64,000 nt of DNA from Campylobacteraceae bacterium (lineage in GTDB: Bacteria; Campylobacterota; Campylobacteria; Campylobacterales; Sulfurovaceae): NCBI GenBank assembly GCA_027035765.1, contig JALVUD010000024.1, positions 1 through 64,000 of the forward strand, given 5' to 3'. Below the pieces are notes generated by a model. It ran no database searches. It had not been told where the DNA came from and saw only the letters and a list, made by a program, of their open reading frames with translations. The number at the start of each line of letters is the position of its first letter. The stretch's first letter is position 1. Made by a program: the position numbers and the translations under genes. This document shows positions 39,551-49,683 of the stretch, piece after piece.

Positions 39551-40657
39551 TTACATCAGAATTCGTTTCGCCGCTTCCGCGGCACTTCCATGACCCAAAT
39601 AGCTTCGCAGTGCCGCGGCATCCTCGGCGAAACGTGCCCGATCATATTCCCGGTAGGTCTGCAGCAGATTCTCCAGAGTCAGCTCCTCCTGGATCAGCTC
39701 CGGGTGCATGGGACGTTCCCGGAAGTCGAGGCTGAAGAGGTTGGCCAGTCCCGCATAGTGCAGATCCGTGAGCTTTTTGACCAGAAAGTAGTCCAGAGCC
39801 TTGGCCCGATAGGTCAGGACAAAGGGGGTCCCGATCAGAACCGCCTCCAGGGTCGCCGTGCCGCTGCAGACGAAGGCGAAATCGCTCTCGTAGAGGGTGG
39901 CATGGGTATCGTGACGGATCTCGAAAGCGCTCAGATCACCGTAGAGCTCTCGGATCTGCTCCTCGGTGAAGTAGGGGGGAATGACGATCAGAGCCCGATG
40001 CTCCCCCAGTTGTCGGCGCAACCGATGGAAAAGGGGCATCAGCCGGGTAATCTCGCCGCGACGGCTTCCGGGCAGATAGGCAATGGTCTCCGGCTCCGCG
40101 GCAGAGCGTTCCGGCTCCTCCGGGCCGGGGCGGTAGTGCCACGTTCCGATTCGCTGTTCCCAACTGCCTGTCCTGAAACGGCTGATCTCATCCAGCAGAG
40201 GATGCCCCACATATTCTATGGGAGCTTCTTTACTATAGTAATGGCGTTCGAAAGGCAGAATGGAGAGGAGACGGTCGCAGGTGCGCTCCAGTACCGGGAT
40301 GCGTCCTTTGCGCCAGGCCCAGGCCTGGGGAAGGATGTAGTAGATCACCTCTTTGGAGGGGTAACGCTTTTTGATCCGCTTGGCCTGAGGAAGGTTGAAG
40401 CCCGAGGAGTCCATCAACAGGACTTTGTCCGCCTCGGCGGCCCGTTCGGTCATCTCGGCCGCCAAGCGATAGAAAAAAGGCAGTTTCTTCGCCGCATCCA
40501 CGAATCCCATGACCGCCAAGGAGCGCAGATCGACGATGGGCTCTCCCAGATCGGCGCTGAAGATCCCCTCCAACTCCACCGATTCGGGCAGATGCTCTCT
40601 CAGCGCCTTCAGGTGAACATTGGCGGAGTGTTCCAGGGCACTGACCAGCAGCTTCAT
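39551..40657 (-). CDS. lpxB: Lipid-A-disaccharide synthase
   Basis: KLLVSALEHSANVHLKALREHLP, ILPQAWAWRKGRI, YVGHPLLDE, LPGSRRGEI. Confidence 0.92.
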   Translation of the reverse strand: MKLLVSALEHSANVHLKALREHLPESVELEGIFSADLGEPIVDLRSLAVMGFVDAAKKLPFFYRLAAEMTERAAEADKVLLMDSSGFNLPQAKRIKKRYPSKEVIYYILPQAWAWRKGRIPVLERTCDRLLSILPFERHYYSKEAPIEYVGHPLLDEISRFRTGSWEQRIGTWHYRPGPEEPERSAAEPETIAYLPGSRRGEITRLMPLFHRLRRQLGEHRALIVIPPYFTEEQIRELYGDLSAFEIRHDTHATLYESDFAFVCSGTATLEAVLIGTPFVLTYRAKALDYFLVKKLTDLHYAGLANLFSLDFRERPMHPELIQEELTLENLLQTYREYDRARFAEDAAALRSYLGHGSAAEAAKRILM

Positions 40658-40679
40658 CGACGATTCCCTCCGGCTGCGT

Positions 40680-40952
40680 TCAAGAGGCTTTCCCCGTCTC
40701 GTAGAGCTCCTGCTTGATCCGGTCCTGATTGAGCTTGCGGCGGATGGAGCTGCGGATCTCCGCCAGACGCTTCGGGTCGAGTTTCAGTTTCTCCTGCAGC
40801 TGTATATCGCTCACTCCCCGCAAAGGGCCCATAAACACTTTGAACTCTTTTTTGGTCAGACGGCGACGCAGCACCCACTCCACCGCTTCCTTATCCCGCA
40901 TTCTGCCCAAGGGTTTGTCGATCATCCCTTCGATCGTCTCTCGCAGTTCCAT
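40680..40952 (-). CDS. Conserved hypothetical small basic protein
   Basis: MELRETIEGMIDKPLGRMRDKEAVEWVLRRRLTKKEFKVFMGPLRG...; adjacent to lpxB. Confidence 0.55.
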   Translation of the reverse strand: MELRETIEGMIDKPLGRMRDKEAVEWVLRRRLTKKEFKVFMGPLRGVSDIQLQEKLKLDPKRLAEIRSSIRRKLNQDRIKQELYETGKAS

Positions 40953-41017
40953 CGTTCTCACTTTGTTTTTGCTATGCTAGGTGTGATGATATTATAACGG
41001 AAGGGAAGGAGAGGAAG

Positions 41018-41485
41018 ATGACCTATCGAGAGTGGTTTCAATCACACGGTCGTCGTCACCGGGCCATCATAGAGAGTCTGCCGCCTATGAGCGCCGAAGC
41101 TCTGGTGGACTATTTCCGCTACGAAAATATGCGGCAGAAACATCCCGACTTCTGCCCGCTCTATGCCAAAAACGAAAAGTGCCACGAGATGAAGGATCTC
41201 AACTGCTACCTCTGCGGCTGTCCCCATTTTCGTTTCTGTGACGAGGGGATCGACCGGATCGAGGGGAAAGTGCGCTACAGCCTCTGCGCCGTTAACGCAA
41301 AAGATGGGAGAGCACTCGAGACAGACAACGCCATCCATCAGGACTGCTCGAATTGTCTCCTGCCCCACCGTCGAAGCTTCATTCTGAAGCATTTTGACCG
41401 GGACTGGATGAAGATCATGGAAAAGTGCGAAGTCTGCCCTGCATCGGAGCAGGTAGTCAGTGAGGAAAAGAGTCCAGGAGATTGA
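41018..41485 (+). CDS. Cysteine-rich conserved hypothetical protein
   Basis: 155 aa with about 11 Cys in clustered motifs (CPLYAKNEKCHEMKDLNCYLCGCPHFRFC; DCSNCLLP; CEVCP). Confidence 0.7.
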   Translation: MTYREWFQSHGRRHRAIIESLPPMSAEALVDYFRYENMRQKHPDFCPLYAKNEKCHEMKDLNCYLCGCPHFRFCDEGIDRIEGKVRYSLCAVNAKDGRALETDNAIHQDCSNCLLPHRRSFILKHFDRDWMKIMEKCEVCPASEQVVSEEKSPGD

Positions 41486-42395
41486 GAACATCCCGATAGA
41501 TCGGCTCGTCGATAAAACCGTACTCTTCGTGCATGAAACCGTGCACTCCCTCGGCGCTGGCTGTCTCGAAGGCCGCTTTGATCTCCCGGGCCCGGCGCAG
41601 CTCCTCTTCGGATGGGCCGAAAATTTCGTTGGCGATCTCCACCTGGGCGGGTCCCATGCAGGCTTTGGCCGTGAACCCCATCTCCCGCTCCCGCTCGCAC
41701 CAGCGCCGAAATCCTTCCAGATCCCGATACTCCTGATACATGAAGGAGACGGGAAGCAGCCCCGCCGTTCTCGCCCCCAGCAAAAAACGGGCCAAGATCG
41801 CCTCGGCCGTGGGATTGCCGGGCCCTTCGGTGACCAGCCGCTGGGGGAGTTGTAGATCCGCCAGCAGATCCAGAATTCCCAGATTGGCGGCAGTAAGCCT
41901 GGGATCGATCCCGCCCCAGTGAGCCAGATCCCGAAAGGCCTCTTTGGTCTCCAGTGAGACATGAAGCTGCCGATCGGGGGGCAGCAGTTTCAGTGCCGCT
42001 TCGATCTCACCACGGGTTCTGACTTTGGGGAGTCGGACAGCATCCACGGCGAAATCATTCAGGAACCTGATCTCCGCTTCACCGCCCTGATCAAGAGGGT
42101 TGACCCGTACCACGATACAGGAGGGTGAGGACTCCAGATGGGAGAGGAAGAGGGCAATGTTGATCAGCGCTTCCTTTTTCCGTGAGGGGGCGATGGCATC
42201 TTCGAGATTGAGCGTCACCCAGTCAGCCTCCAGCTCGTCCAGACGGTTGAGATGTCGCAGGTTGAGAGGATTGAGCATCATATTGGAACGGTGGAGGCAG
42301 TGGGAGCAGGGGGCTTTGCGGGTAGTACCGATAAGCCGCTTCCGCTCCTCCGGGCTCATGGATTCAAGTTCTTCTATATTTTCAAATATCAACAT
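41457..42395 (-). CDS. HpcH/HpaI aldolase / CitE-like lyase family protein
   Basis: ADWVTLNLEDAIAPSRKKEAL, VVRVNPLDQGGEAEIRFL, FTAKACMGPAQVEIANEIFGPSEEE. Confidence 0.85.
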   Translation of the reverse strand: MLIFENIEELESMSPEERKRLIGTTRKAPCSHCLHRSNMMLNPLNLRHLNRLDELEADWVTLNLEDAIAPSRKKEALINIALFLSHLESSPSCIVVRVNPLDQGGEAEIRFLNDFAVDAVRLPKVRTRGEIEAALKLLPPDRQLHVSLETKEAFRDLAHWGGIDPRLTAANLGILDLLADLQLPQRLVTEGPGNPTAEAILARFLLGARTAGLLPVSFMYQEYRDLEGFRRWCEREREMGFTAKACMGPAQVEIANEIFGPSEEELRRAREIKAAFETASAEGVHGFMHEEYGFIDEPIYRDVLNLLDSFPH

Positions 42396-42489
42396 AATCC
42401 TCTCGACGCGAAATTTCCCAATATACCAATATACTCATTTTGTCACCACAGTATTTTACCCGATAGGGCATTATGCTACAATCGCCGTT

Positions 42490-43320
42490 ATGAAGCGAAT
42501 CGACAAAGAAGCCTACCTGATCCGACGCCTCCGCTCCCCGTTGATCGGAGATGATGCCGCCGTCGTGGAGGGTATGATCTACAGTACAGACGCCTTTTGC
42601 GAGGGGACCCATTTCCGGCGTGAATGGATGAGTCCGGCCCAGATCGGGCGAAAAGCGATGCTGGTGAATCTCTCCGACGCCGTGGCGATGAACGCCGATC
42701 CGAAATACGCTCTGGTAACGGTGATGCTGCCACGCGAAATGAAGGAAGCGGAGATCGATGAACTGATCGAGGCCCTGGAGTCCACGGCGGCGGAGTATGG
42801 CTGCGAGATCATCGGCGGGGATACCGTCGGAGGCGACCGGCTCCACCTCTCCATCACCCTCATCTCCCATAGCGACGCCCCGCTCCTGCGTCGGGGGATC
42901 GAAGCGGGGGATCTCCTGGCCTATACGGGAACGTTGGGGGAGTCGAAACGGGATCTGGAGGCACTGATGCGAGGCGAAACGATCCCGGCCGATTCCCGCT
43001 TTTACGAGCCTAGCCTGCGACGGGACTTCGTCAAAACCTGCCGCCCCTATCTCAAGGCCGGAATGGACATCTCCGACGGGCTCTACTGCGACGTCAACAA
43101 GCTCCTGGAGGCCAACAACCTGAGTCTGGAACCCACGATGGAGATACCGCCGGTGATCGGGGAGAGCGGGGAGGAGTATGAGATGCTGGTAGCCTTTGCT
43201 CCCGAGGATCGTGCGAGAGTAGAGGAGTGTGCACGGGAGTCAGGTATAGAACTGACCGTTTTCGGAATGGCTACGGAGAAGGGGATTCGCTACTCTTGTC
43301 ACAGTCACCATTTTGAGTGA
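42490..43320 (+). CDS. thiL: Thiamine-monophosphate kinase
   Basis: GDDAAVVEGMIYSTDAFCEGTHFRREW, NLSDAVAMNADPKYALVTVMLP, GGDTVGGDRL, AGMDISDGL. Confidence 0.88.
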   Translation: MKRIDKEAYLIRRLRSPLIGDDAAVVEGMIYSTDAFCEGTHFRREWMSPAQIGRKAMLVNLSDAVAMNADPKYALVTVMLPREMKEAEIDELIEALESTAAEYGCEIIGGDTVGGDRLHLSITLISHSDAPLLRRGIEAGDLLAYTGTLGESKRDLEALMRGETIPADSRFYEPSLRRDFVKTCRPYLKAGMDISDGLYCDVNKLLEANNLSLEPTMEIPPVIGESGEEYEMLVAFAPEDRARVEECARESGIELTVFGMATEKGIRYSCHSHHFE

Positions 43321-43356
43321 ACCCTGGAATAATATTTCAAAATATTATTCTGTTTT

Positions 43357-43434
43357 GTCATTTTGGACTTGATTCAAGATCCACGGCATAATGGACAATC
43401 CTGTCCCTGGATTCCGGATCAGGTCCGGAATGAC
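43357..43434. repeat. MITE-like element with ~27-bp imperfect terminal inverted repeats (20/27)
   Basis: GTCATTTTGGACTTGATTCAAGATCCA ... TGGATTCCGGATCAGGTCCGGAATGAC. Confidence 0.7.
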
Positions 43435-43458
43435 GAAGTGCTGGAAGAGCATGGAGAC

Positions 43459-43502
43459 TTTTTTACTCGTTCCCACCATCCTGGTGGGAATGCATACCCG
43501 AT
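43459..43502 (+). repeat. Dispersed palindromic repeat copy (tttttactcgttcccaccatcctggtgggaatgcatacc)
   Basis: Diverged second copy at 14482-14525 (ttttttactcgttcctaacgtccctgttgggaatacacc); related inverted copy at about 43550-43578. Confidence 0.65.
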
Positions 43503-43640
43503 GCAACATACTACTTGAACTCAGTATAAAGTCCAGCAGGCCAGTATATGTTCCCACCGAGGACGGAGGGGAACGAGGCGGCTCTACGTACGTTTCCCGA
43601 CGGAAAGGACGTGAATGAATCCGCGTTTCCTTGGAAGCTC

Positions 43641-44864
43641 CTATGCCTCCGGCGACCACTGCCGCACGCCGAAGGTCTCCACCACATAGTCGATATCCTT
43701 GTCACCGCGTCCGGAGAGATTGACCAGAATGGCGTCGGTGGGGTGCTTTCTGGCCAGTTTCATGGCGTAGGCGATGGCATGGGAACTCTCCAGCGCCGGG
43801 ATGATCCCCTCGTACTGGCTGATGGCGTAGAAGGCGTCGATGGTCTCCTCGTCGGTCGCACCGGCCACATGGACCCGACCGATGTCGTGGAGATAGGCCT
43901 GCTCCGGACCGACGCCGGGATAATCCAGCCCGCTGGCGACGGAGTGGACAGGGGCGGGTTCGCCCTTTTCATCCTGCAGCAGGATCGATTTGAAACCATG
44001 CAGCACTCCCGCCTCGCCATACTCCAGCGTGGCGGCGTGATCGCCCAGGCGGGTGCTTTTGCCCAGAGGCTCGACGGCATAGAGTTCCACCGGATCGTCG
44101 ATGAAGCCGCTGAAGAGCCCCATGGCGTTGGAACCGCCGCCCACACAGGCCACCACATGTTCGGGCAAATCACCGTCGGTCATCTCCATATACTGTTCCC
44201 GCGCCTCGATCCCCACGACGCTCTGAAAATCCCGCACCATCAGGGGGAAGGGGTGGGGCCCCACCACCGATCCGATAGCGTAGAGCGCCGTATCGAGCTG
44301 ACCGAGGTAGGATTCGAAGGCCGAATCGACCGCCTCTTTGAGGGTCTTGAGGCCGTGGGTGGCCGGCACCACTTGAGCCCCCAGGATCTGCATTCGTACC
44401 ACGTTGGGATGCTCCTTGGCGATATCCACCTCGCCCATATGGATCTCGCACTCCAGTCCGAAATAGGCGGCCGCCGTCGCCAGGGCCACCCCGTGCTGAC
44501 CGGCGCCGGTCTCGGCGATGAGCTTGGTCTTGCCCATGCTTTTGGCCAGGAGCGCTTCGGCCATGCAGTGGTTGAGCTTGTGGGCGCCGGTGTGGTTGAG
44601 ATCTTCGCGTTTGAAGTAGATCTGGGCTCCGCCCACAGCGTCACTAAGGCGCTTGGCATGATAGACGGGGGTGGGGCGCCCCTGATAGTGCTTGCGGATG
44701 CGGCGCAGCTCGCTGAGAAACTCGTGGGATTTGCGCAGCTTCATGTAGGCATCGGTGATGCGCTCAAACTCCTCCACCAGCTGCGGCGGCAGAAAGGCGC
44801 CGCCGTATTCGCCGAAATAGCCCTCCTCGTTGGGCTGACTCTTGAGATAGGGGTGTTTTTTCAT
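43641..44864 (-). CDS. trpB: Tryptophan synthase beta chain
   Basis: [69 protein letters not shown]. Confidence 0.97.
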   Translation of the reverse strand: MKKHPYLKSQPNEEGYFGEYGGAFLPPQLVEEFERITDAYMKLRKSHEFLSELRRIRKHYQGRPTPVYHAKRLSDAVGGAQIYFKREDLNHTGAHKLNHCMAEALLAKSMGKTKLIAETGAGQHGVALATAAAYFGLECEIHMGEVDIAKEHPNVVRMQILGAQVVPATHGLKTLKEAVDSAFESYLGQLDTALYAIGSVVGPHPFPLMVRDFQSVVGIEAREQYMEMTDGDLPEHVVACVGGGSNAMGLFSGFIDDPVELYAVEPLGKSTRLGDHAATLEYGEAGVLHGFKSILLQDEKGEPAPVHSVASGLDYPGVGPEQAYLHDIGRVHVAGATDEETIDAFYAISQYEGIIPALESSHAIAYAMKLARKHPTDAILVNLSGRGDKDIDYVVETFGVRQWSPEA

Positions 44865-44926
44865 ACGGGATTCCTCCTTCAAATCGCAGATGTCACCATT
44901 CTAGCGCGGCAATTATGAGGGGGAGT

Positions 44927-45079
44927 TTATGGGAGAGTCCGGTCTCCCGGTGGCGGAGCGATGGTGACGGCCTTACAGGCGGTACATTCGGGGGCGGGGG
45001 CCGGCTCGAAGAGGGCGCACCCGCTGAGGAGGAGGGTACCGAAGAGCAGGGGGAGGTTCAGGAAACCTTTTTGTGTCAT
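44927..45079 (-). CDS. Small putative lipoprotein (50 aa)
   Basis: MTQKGFLNLPLLFGTLLLSGCALFEPAPAPECTACK lipobox; overlaps the end of the helicase gene. Confidence 0.5.
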   Translation of the reverse strand: MTQKGFLNLPLLFGTLLLSGCALFEPAPAPECTACKAVTIAPPPGDRTLP

Positions 45080-47886
45080 GACTTTCCTCTCCTGCCATGC
45101 GTTCGCCGGGGAGGGCGGCCGGTGCCCCGTTTGCCCTTTTGGTAGCAGCTTTCGCAGATACTGAAGCGGTAGCTGAAATCCAGCTCCCGGCCGCAGCGGC
45201 GGCACCGTTTGACGAAATCCCCCTTCTGCAGAGAGTTTTCGATGAAGCGGTTGAGCCGTTCTCTGGCAGCGCGGGCTTTTTCGGTATCGGGGAAGAGATC
45301 CCGGAACTTGAAAGAGAGCCAGAGGTAGAGGGAGACCTCTTTGACCCGGTCCTCGGCGTTGAGAAGCTCTTCGTTGGTCCAGGCGAACTCCGGCAGCTCC
45401 CGGGGCGGGATATAAGGGACCGCTTCACCCCGCTCCAGATGCCCCAGATAGCGGTGAAAGACCGATTCGATGTAAGGGGAGCCGATGCTCACCGGCGCAC
45501 AGGCCAGATGATAGCGGGAGCGCAGATCCAGACTGTACTCGTCCACGATGGCCGCCACCTCCATCATCGAGTCGATATTGGCCGCCCTGAAGGGGCCCTC
45601 GAACTCCATATTCTGGGCGAAGAACTCCAGGATCTCCAGAAGCTTGTCGGTCTCGAGGATCTCCCCGATGAGCAGCACGTGATCCAGGCTCGCCATCACG
45701 GAGAAGGGGAGGCGGATCTCCGGCAGCGGCGCATGGAACCGCCGGGCGATGGTCTGGAGCGTCCCCGCATCCAGGGCTCCCACATAGCCGTGTTCGTGAA
45801 TCCCGTAGCGCCCGGCCCGGCCGGCGATCTGCAGGATCTCCGAAGTGGTGAGCTCCCGGCGGCGCAGGCCGTCGAACTTGTTGTCCTTGGCGAAGAGGAT
45901 CGTCTGAATCGGGAGATTGAGCCCCATGGCGATGGCGTCGGTGGCCACCAGGATCTGACTCTCCCCCTCCCGGAAACGGCGCGCCTCCTCCCGGCGTACC
46001 TCCGGCGAGAGGTTCCCGTAGACCACCGAGACGCTGTAGCGGCCGGAGAGCTGCTGTTTGAGGGAGAGCACCTCTTTGCGGGAGAAGGCCACGACGGCCG
46101 TGTTTGGGCGGATCTTGCGGGGCGAGACGGGATGGTGCATCAGCTCCAGAGGGTTTTTGCGCTCGAAGTGGATCACCTCCAGCTCCTCCCTTAGATAGTC
46201 GCAGACCTCCTGCACGGCATTGATGGCATTGGCGGAACCGGTGAGGATCACCTCTTTGGCCGGGGCGCCGATGAGGGCGTTGGCCCAGGCCCAGCCCCGG
46301 TCCCGGTCGTCGATCATCTGGATCTCGTCGATGACGCAGCACTCCACCTCCACCTCCATATTGACCATCTCGATGGTGGAGCTGATATGGGTGGACTCTT
46401 CGTCGATGATCTCCTCCTCACCGGTGATCAACGATGCCGCGATGCCGGAGTTTTTCAAATCCTCGTACCCCTCCAGGGCCAGGAGCCGCAGGGGCGCCAG
46501 GTAGTAGCCGGTCTCGGCCTTTTTGAGCCGCTCCATGGCGGCGTAGGTCTTGCCGCTGTTGGTGGGGCCGGCGTGAAAGGTGATCCGCCGCTTCAGCCGA
46601 CGCGCCAGGGGAAAGAGCAGTTTGAAGTCCCGGATCGTCTTGGCCAGGAGCTCTTCGCGCATCTTCTTCTCTTTGAGGGGCCGCAGATATTCACCGAAAT
46701 GGTAGAGGATCCGCCGTTTGGTCTTCTCCTTGATCTTGAGTTTGCCCGAGGCGATGAGCTGAGGCTCCAGAAACTGCAGGATATAGCGCCCGATCGTCGC
46801 CGCCTCCACCTCCAGGCCCTCGGCCATCTCCTCCATCCTCTCTTTTAGGGTTTGAAGTGCTACGTTGAAGTGCTCCAGGGTGCTTTCTTTCAGCGCTTCA
46901 AGGTCCTCTTTGATCGGCAAAGGTTTTCCATCCCAGATCGTGGCGTAGATGAAGTTGCGCTCGTAGGAGAGGGAGAGGCGGTAACTCACCGTAGCATCGA
47001 AAAGTTCCAGCTCCTTCTCCCGCTCCAGGATGAAATGGTCGCCGCTGAGGATCAGAAAGAGCTTCGGATCGACGGCATGGACGATCCGTTCGACGACGGC
47101 GTAATCGATGGGGGTGTGGCGCAGATCCCCCTCCATGGGCGTCCGCCGGAGGTGATCGGTGATCTCCTCTTCGCTCAGATAACGATGCTCGGAAAGTGTC
47201 GAGAGGAAGGTGTCGATCTCCTGCTGACGTTCGGTGATCGCCTGCTCTTTGAGAGATTGCAGCGCTTTGAGCGCCGCCTCATCCTCCCGGTTCAGCAGCT
47301 CCGCCAGGTCGATCGGCTCGCTGCGTACGAGAAGGTGCCGGGTGAAACGCTTGCCGAAAAGTTCGAAAACGAAAGGATGGACGAATTCCAGGCGGTCATC
47401 GGAGCCAATCTCCGCCTCCACAGCTTCCTGGAGACGATCCAGGCGTCGGTGGAGTCGCAGGTAGGCCAGTTTGTTCTGCAGTTTCTCCCGGGTGATCTTG
47501 CCGCTGCGCATCGGCAGAAAGTGCTCCAGCAGCGCCTCTTCCTCTTCCCGGCTGCGTTCTGTCCCCTCCAGCAGCGAAAGGATCCGCTCCACCTTGTCCT
47601 GCGCGGGGGCAGAGGGGCGTCGGCCTCCACCTCCCTTTTTGCGCTCCATCAGATAGTCCACGATGGTTTTGCGTACCGCGTAGTCTCCATCACTCCAGAC
47701 CCGCCGCAGAGCCCGGATCATCTCTTCGCGGTCGGAAGAGGGCAGATCCAGTTGCAGCAGCATTGTCAGTTCCATCAGCAGATCGTCATCCAACTGCGTC
47801 ACCGCCTCGTCAAAAGGGAGACCGCCGAAAAGTTCTTTGATGCGATTGTTGAGTTTGATGTAGTGTCGTCGTTTCTTTTTGGCCAT
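45076..47886 (-). CDS. SUV3-like RNA helicase with long N-terminal extension and C-terminal Zn-ribbon-like motif
   Basis: FHAGPTNSGKTYAAMERL, YLAPLRLLALEGYEDL, CCVIDEIQMIDD, ATDAIAMGLNLPIQTILFAK, QIAGRAGRYG; C-terminal CRRCGREL..CESCYQKG. Confidence 0.88.
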   Translation of the reverse strand: MAKKKRRHYIKLNNRIKELFGGLPFDEAVTQLDDDLLMELTMLLQLDLPSSDREEMIRALRRVWSDGDYAVRKTIVDYLMERKKGGGGRRPSAPAQDKVERILSLLEGTERSREEEEALLEHFLPMRSGKITREKLQNKLAYLRLHRRLDRLQEAVEAEIGSDDRLEFVHPFVFELFGKRFTRHLLVRSEPIDLAELLNREDEAALKALQSLKEQAITERQQEIDTFLSTLSEHRYLSEEEITDHLRRTPMEGDLRHTPIDYAVVERIVHAVDPKLFLILSGDHFILEREKELELFDATVSYRLSLSYERNFIYATIWDGKPLPIKEDLEALKESTLEHFNVALQTLKERMEEMAEGLEVEAATIGRYILQFLEPQLIASGKLKIKEKTKRRILYHFGEYLRPLKEKKMREELLAKTIRDFKLLFPLARRLKRRITFHAGPTNSGKTYAAMERLKKAETGYYLAPLRLLALEGYEDLKNSGIAASLITGEEEIIDEESTHISSTIEMVNMEVEVECCVIDEIQMIDDRDRGWAWANALIGAPAKEVILTGSANAINAVQEVCDYLREELEVIHFERKNPLELMHHPVSPRKIRPNTAVVAFSRKEVLSLKQQLSGRYSVSVVYGNLSPEVRREEARRFREGESQILVATDAIAMGLNLPIQTILFAKDNKFDGLRRRELTTSEILQIAGRAGRYGIHEHGYVGALDAGTLQTIARRFHAPLPEIRLPFSVMASLDHVLLIGEILETDKLLEILEFFAQNMEFEGPFRAANIDSMMEVAAIVDEYSLDLRSRYHLACAPVSIGSPYIESVFHRYLGHLERGEAVPYIPPRELPEFAWTNEELLNAEDRVKEVSLYLWLSFKFRDLFPDTEKARAARERLNRFIENSLQKGDFVKRCRRCGRELDFSYRFSICESCYQKGKRGTGRPPRRTHGRRGKS

Positions 47887-48135
47887 TTTTTCTCTATTTA
47901 CGAATATTAAAATTAATCTTCTGTACTTTCATTATATCGAAAGGGAGGAAACCTAGGTTAATATTCAATAATATTTACATAAGCTTCGTATATATCGAAT
48001 AGTAATATTTTTAAGTATGATAGATTATGTGCTCCATTTTATGGGGTATAGCGGTTTGTAACTTTTACTATTAAAAAATATGTGAAATTTATGATAAAAT
48101 GTCAATAATATCTTTTAATAAAAAGAGGCACTGGT

Positions 48136-49683
48136 ATGACGTACAGATTAAAGATTGGCGGTTTTTTCTTCCTCGCACTCACATTTTCCTGCAGTGCAAC
48201 GCCTACCAAACTCCATGATACGCCGGTTTCGCTATCGGATCATGTTTCAAGAGGGATGAGCATGGTGATTGAAGAGCCGGGCGAAAGGTCCAATCCACTC
48301 GCAATGCTCAAAGAGGAGGAGGTCGATTCCGAAACCCTCCCTATGCAACATCCCCTCAGCGATGAAAAAACTGCCCAGTGGAAGAATGAAAAGGTTTCCG
48401 GCGCAGAGTGTCGGCATCCCAAGGAACTCTATCTAACCTTCGACGACGGACCGGTGAAAGGAACCGGAAACGTGCTGAAAGTCCTAAAAGAGGAGGGGGT
48501 TCCCGCGACGATGTTCTGTGTCGGACGACATGCCCGTCTTCGTCCCGGTCTCTTCCGCCGAGAACTCTCCATGCCCAATCTCCTGATTGCCAACCACACC
48601 TACTCCCACGCCAACGGCCACTACAGCCGTTTCTACAGCGACACTTTCGGTCTCATGAGTGATGTAGAGCATGCTCAAATCGTTCTGGGCGGCCGGAAAT
48701 ATCTTCGGCTGGCAGGGCGTAATGTCTGGCGGCTGCCGGAAGTCTCGCGGAATGATCGGGCCATTATGGCTTTGCGCGGAACCCGGGAGGTTCCCAAATA
48801 CGATACGCTCTCCAGAGAGGGATTTTTCATCTACGGATGGGATGTAGAGTGGCACTTTGACCATCACAGCGGCCATCCTGTCGAAAGTCCGGAAGCGCTC
48901 GCTGCCCGGATCGATGCACTCTATCGCCACGGTCATCTTGCCCAGCACGGCAAGGTGGTACTCCTGGCCCATGATTTCATGTTCCGAAATCGGTACACCA
49001 CCGGAGAGCTTCGTCATTTCATTCGACTGATGAAAGAGAGAGGCTGGAGTTTCAAAACTATCAGGCACTACAGCCGGCTCACCCCCGAACCGCTCTATAT
49101 AGCCAAATATTACGGTAAGGATCGGAAAACCTTCGTCGCCGCTGATTCACATAAAAAGCTCCTGGAACCGGGGAGCAGGGGAGAGCGCACTGCCTCATCA
49201 CCGGTCCCTCACACTTCAACGGCATCGGTACGTCATCCGGTACCGAAGTTCTCGTCTGCCCCTTCAGAGACGATACATCCGTCTTCTTCTCGGGCCACTC
49301 GTTCACCTGTGGCACGATTGGCGGATGCTGTCCAACGTTACGACGCACTCAAAGTTGATCGACTGGTTCAGCAGGGAACACCGATCAATCGTGTCGATGA
49401 ATTCGGACGCACCGCGCTCAACGCTGCCGTCCGTGCCAACAGTCTCGTCCTGGTCAAAAAACTTCTGGCCTATGGCGCCAGTCTCAACCAAAAAGACGGT
49501 TCGGGAATCACAGCGCTTCAGACAGCTCAACGTTTCAAACGCCAGACGATCGAAAAGTTCCTTGTCCGGTATGCGCTCGATCACGGACAGAAAAAAATGA
49601 TCGCCAGCAGTACGCCTACCGGCAGAACCCCAGCTGCAGCGACAGCAACAGTCGATCCGCTTCAAATGCTTCGTCAGCCCTGA
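48136..49683 (+). CDS. Polysaccharide deacetylase (NodB) with C-terminal ankyrin repeats, exported/lipoprotein-like
   Basis: LTFDDGPVKGTG, NHTYSHANG, VVLLAHDF; C-terminal NRVDEFGRTALNAAVRANSLVLVKKLLAYGASLNQKDGSGITALQTAQ; LTFSC lipobox-like N-terminus. Confidence 0.82.
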   Translation: MTYRLKIGGFFFLALTFSCSATPTKLHDTPVSLSDHVSRGMSMVIEEPGERSNPLAMLKEEEVDSETLPMQHPLSDEKTAQWKNEKVSGAECRHPKELYLTFDDGPVKGTGNVLKVLKEEGVPATMFCVGRHARLRPGLFRRELSMPNLLIANHTYSHANGHYSRFYSDTFGLMSDVEHAQIVLGGRKYLRLAGRNVWRLPEVSRNDRAIMALRGTREVPKYDTLSREGFFIYGWDVEWHFDHHSGHPVESPEALAARIDALYRHGHLAQHGKVVLLAHDFMFRNRYTTGELRHFIRLMKERGWSFKTIRHYSRLTPEPLYIAKYYGKDRKTFVAADSHKKLLEPGSRGERTASSPVPHTSTASVRHPVPKFSSAPSETIHPSSSRATRSPVARLADAVQRYDALKVDRLVQQGTPINRVDEFGRTALNAAVRANSLVLVKKLLAYGASLNQKDGSGITALQTAQRFKRQTIEKFLVRYALDHGQKKMIASSTPTGRTPAAATATVDPLQMLRQP

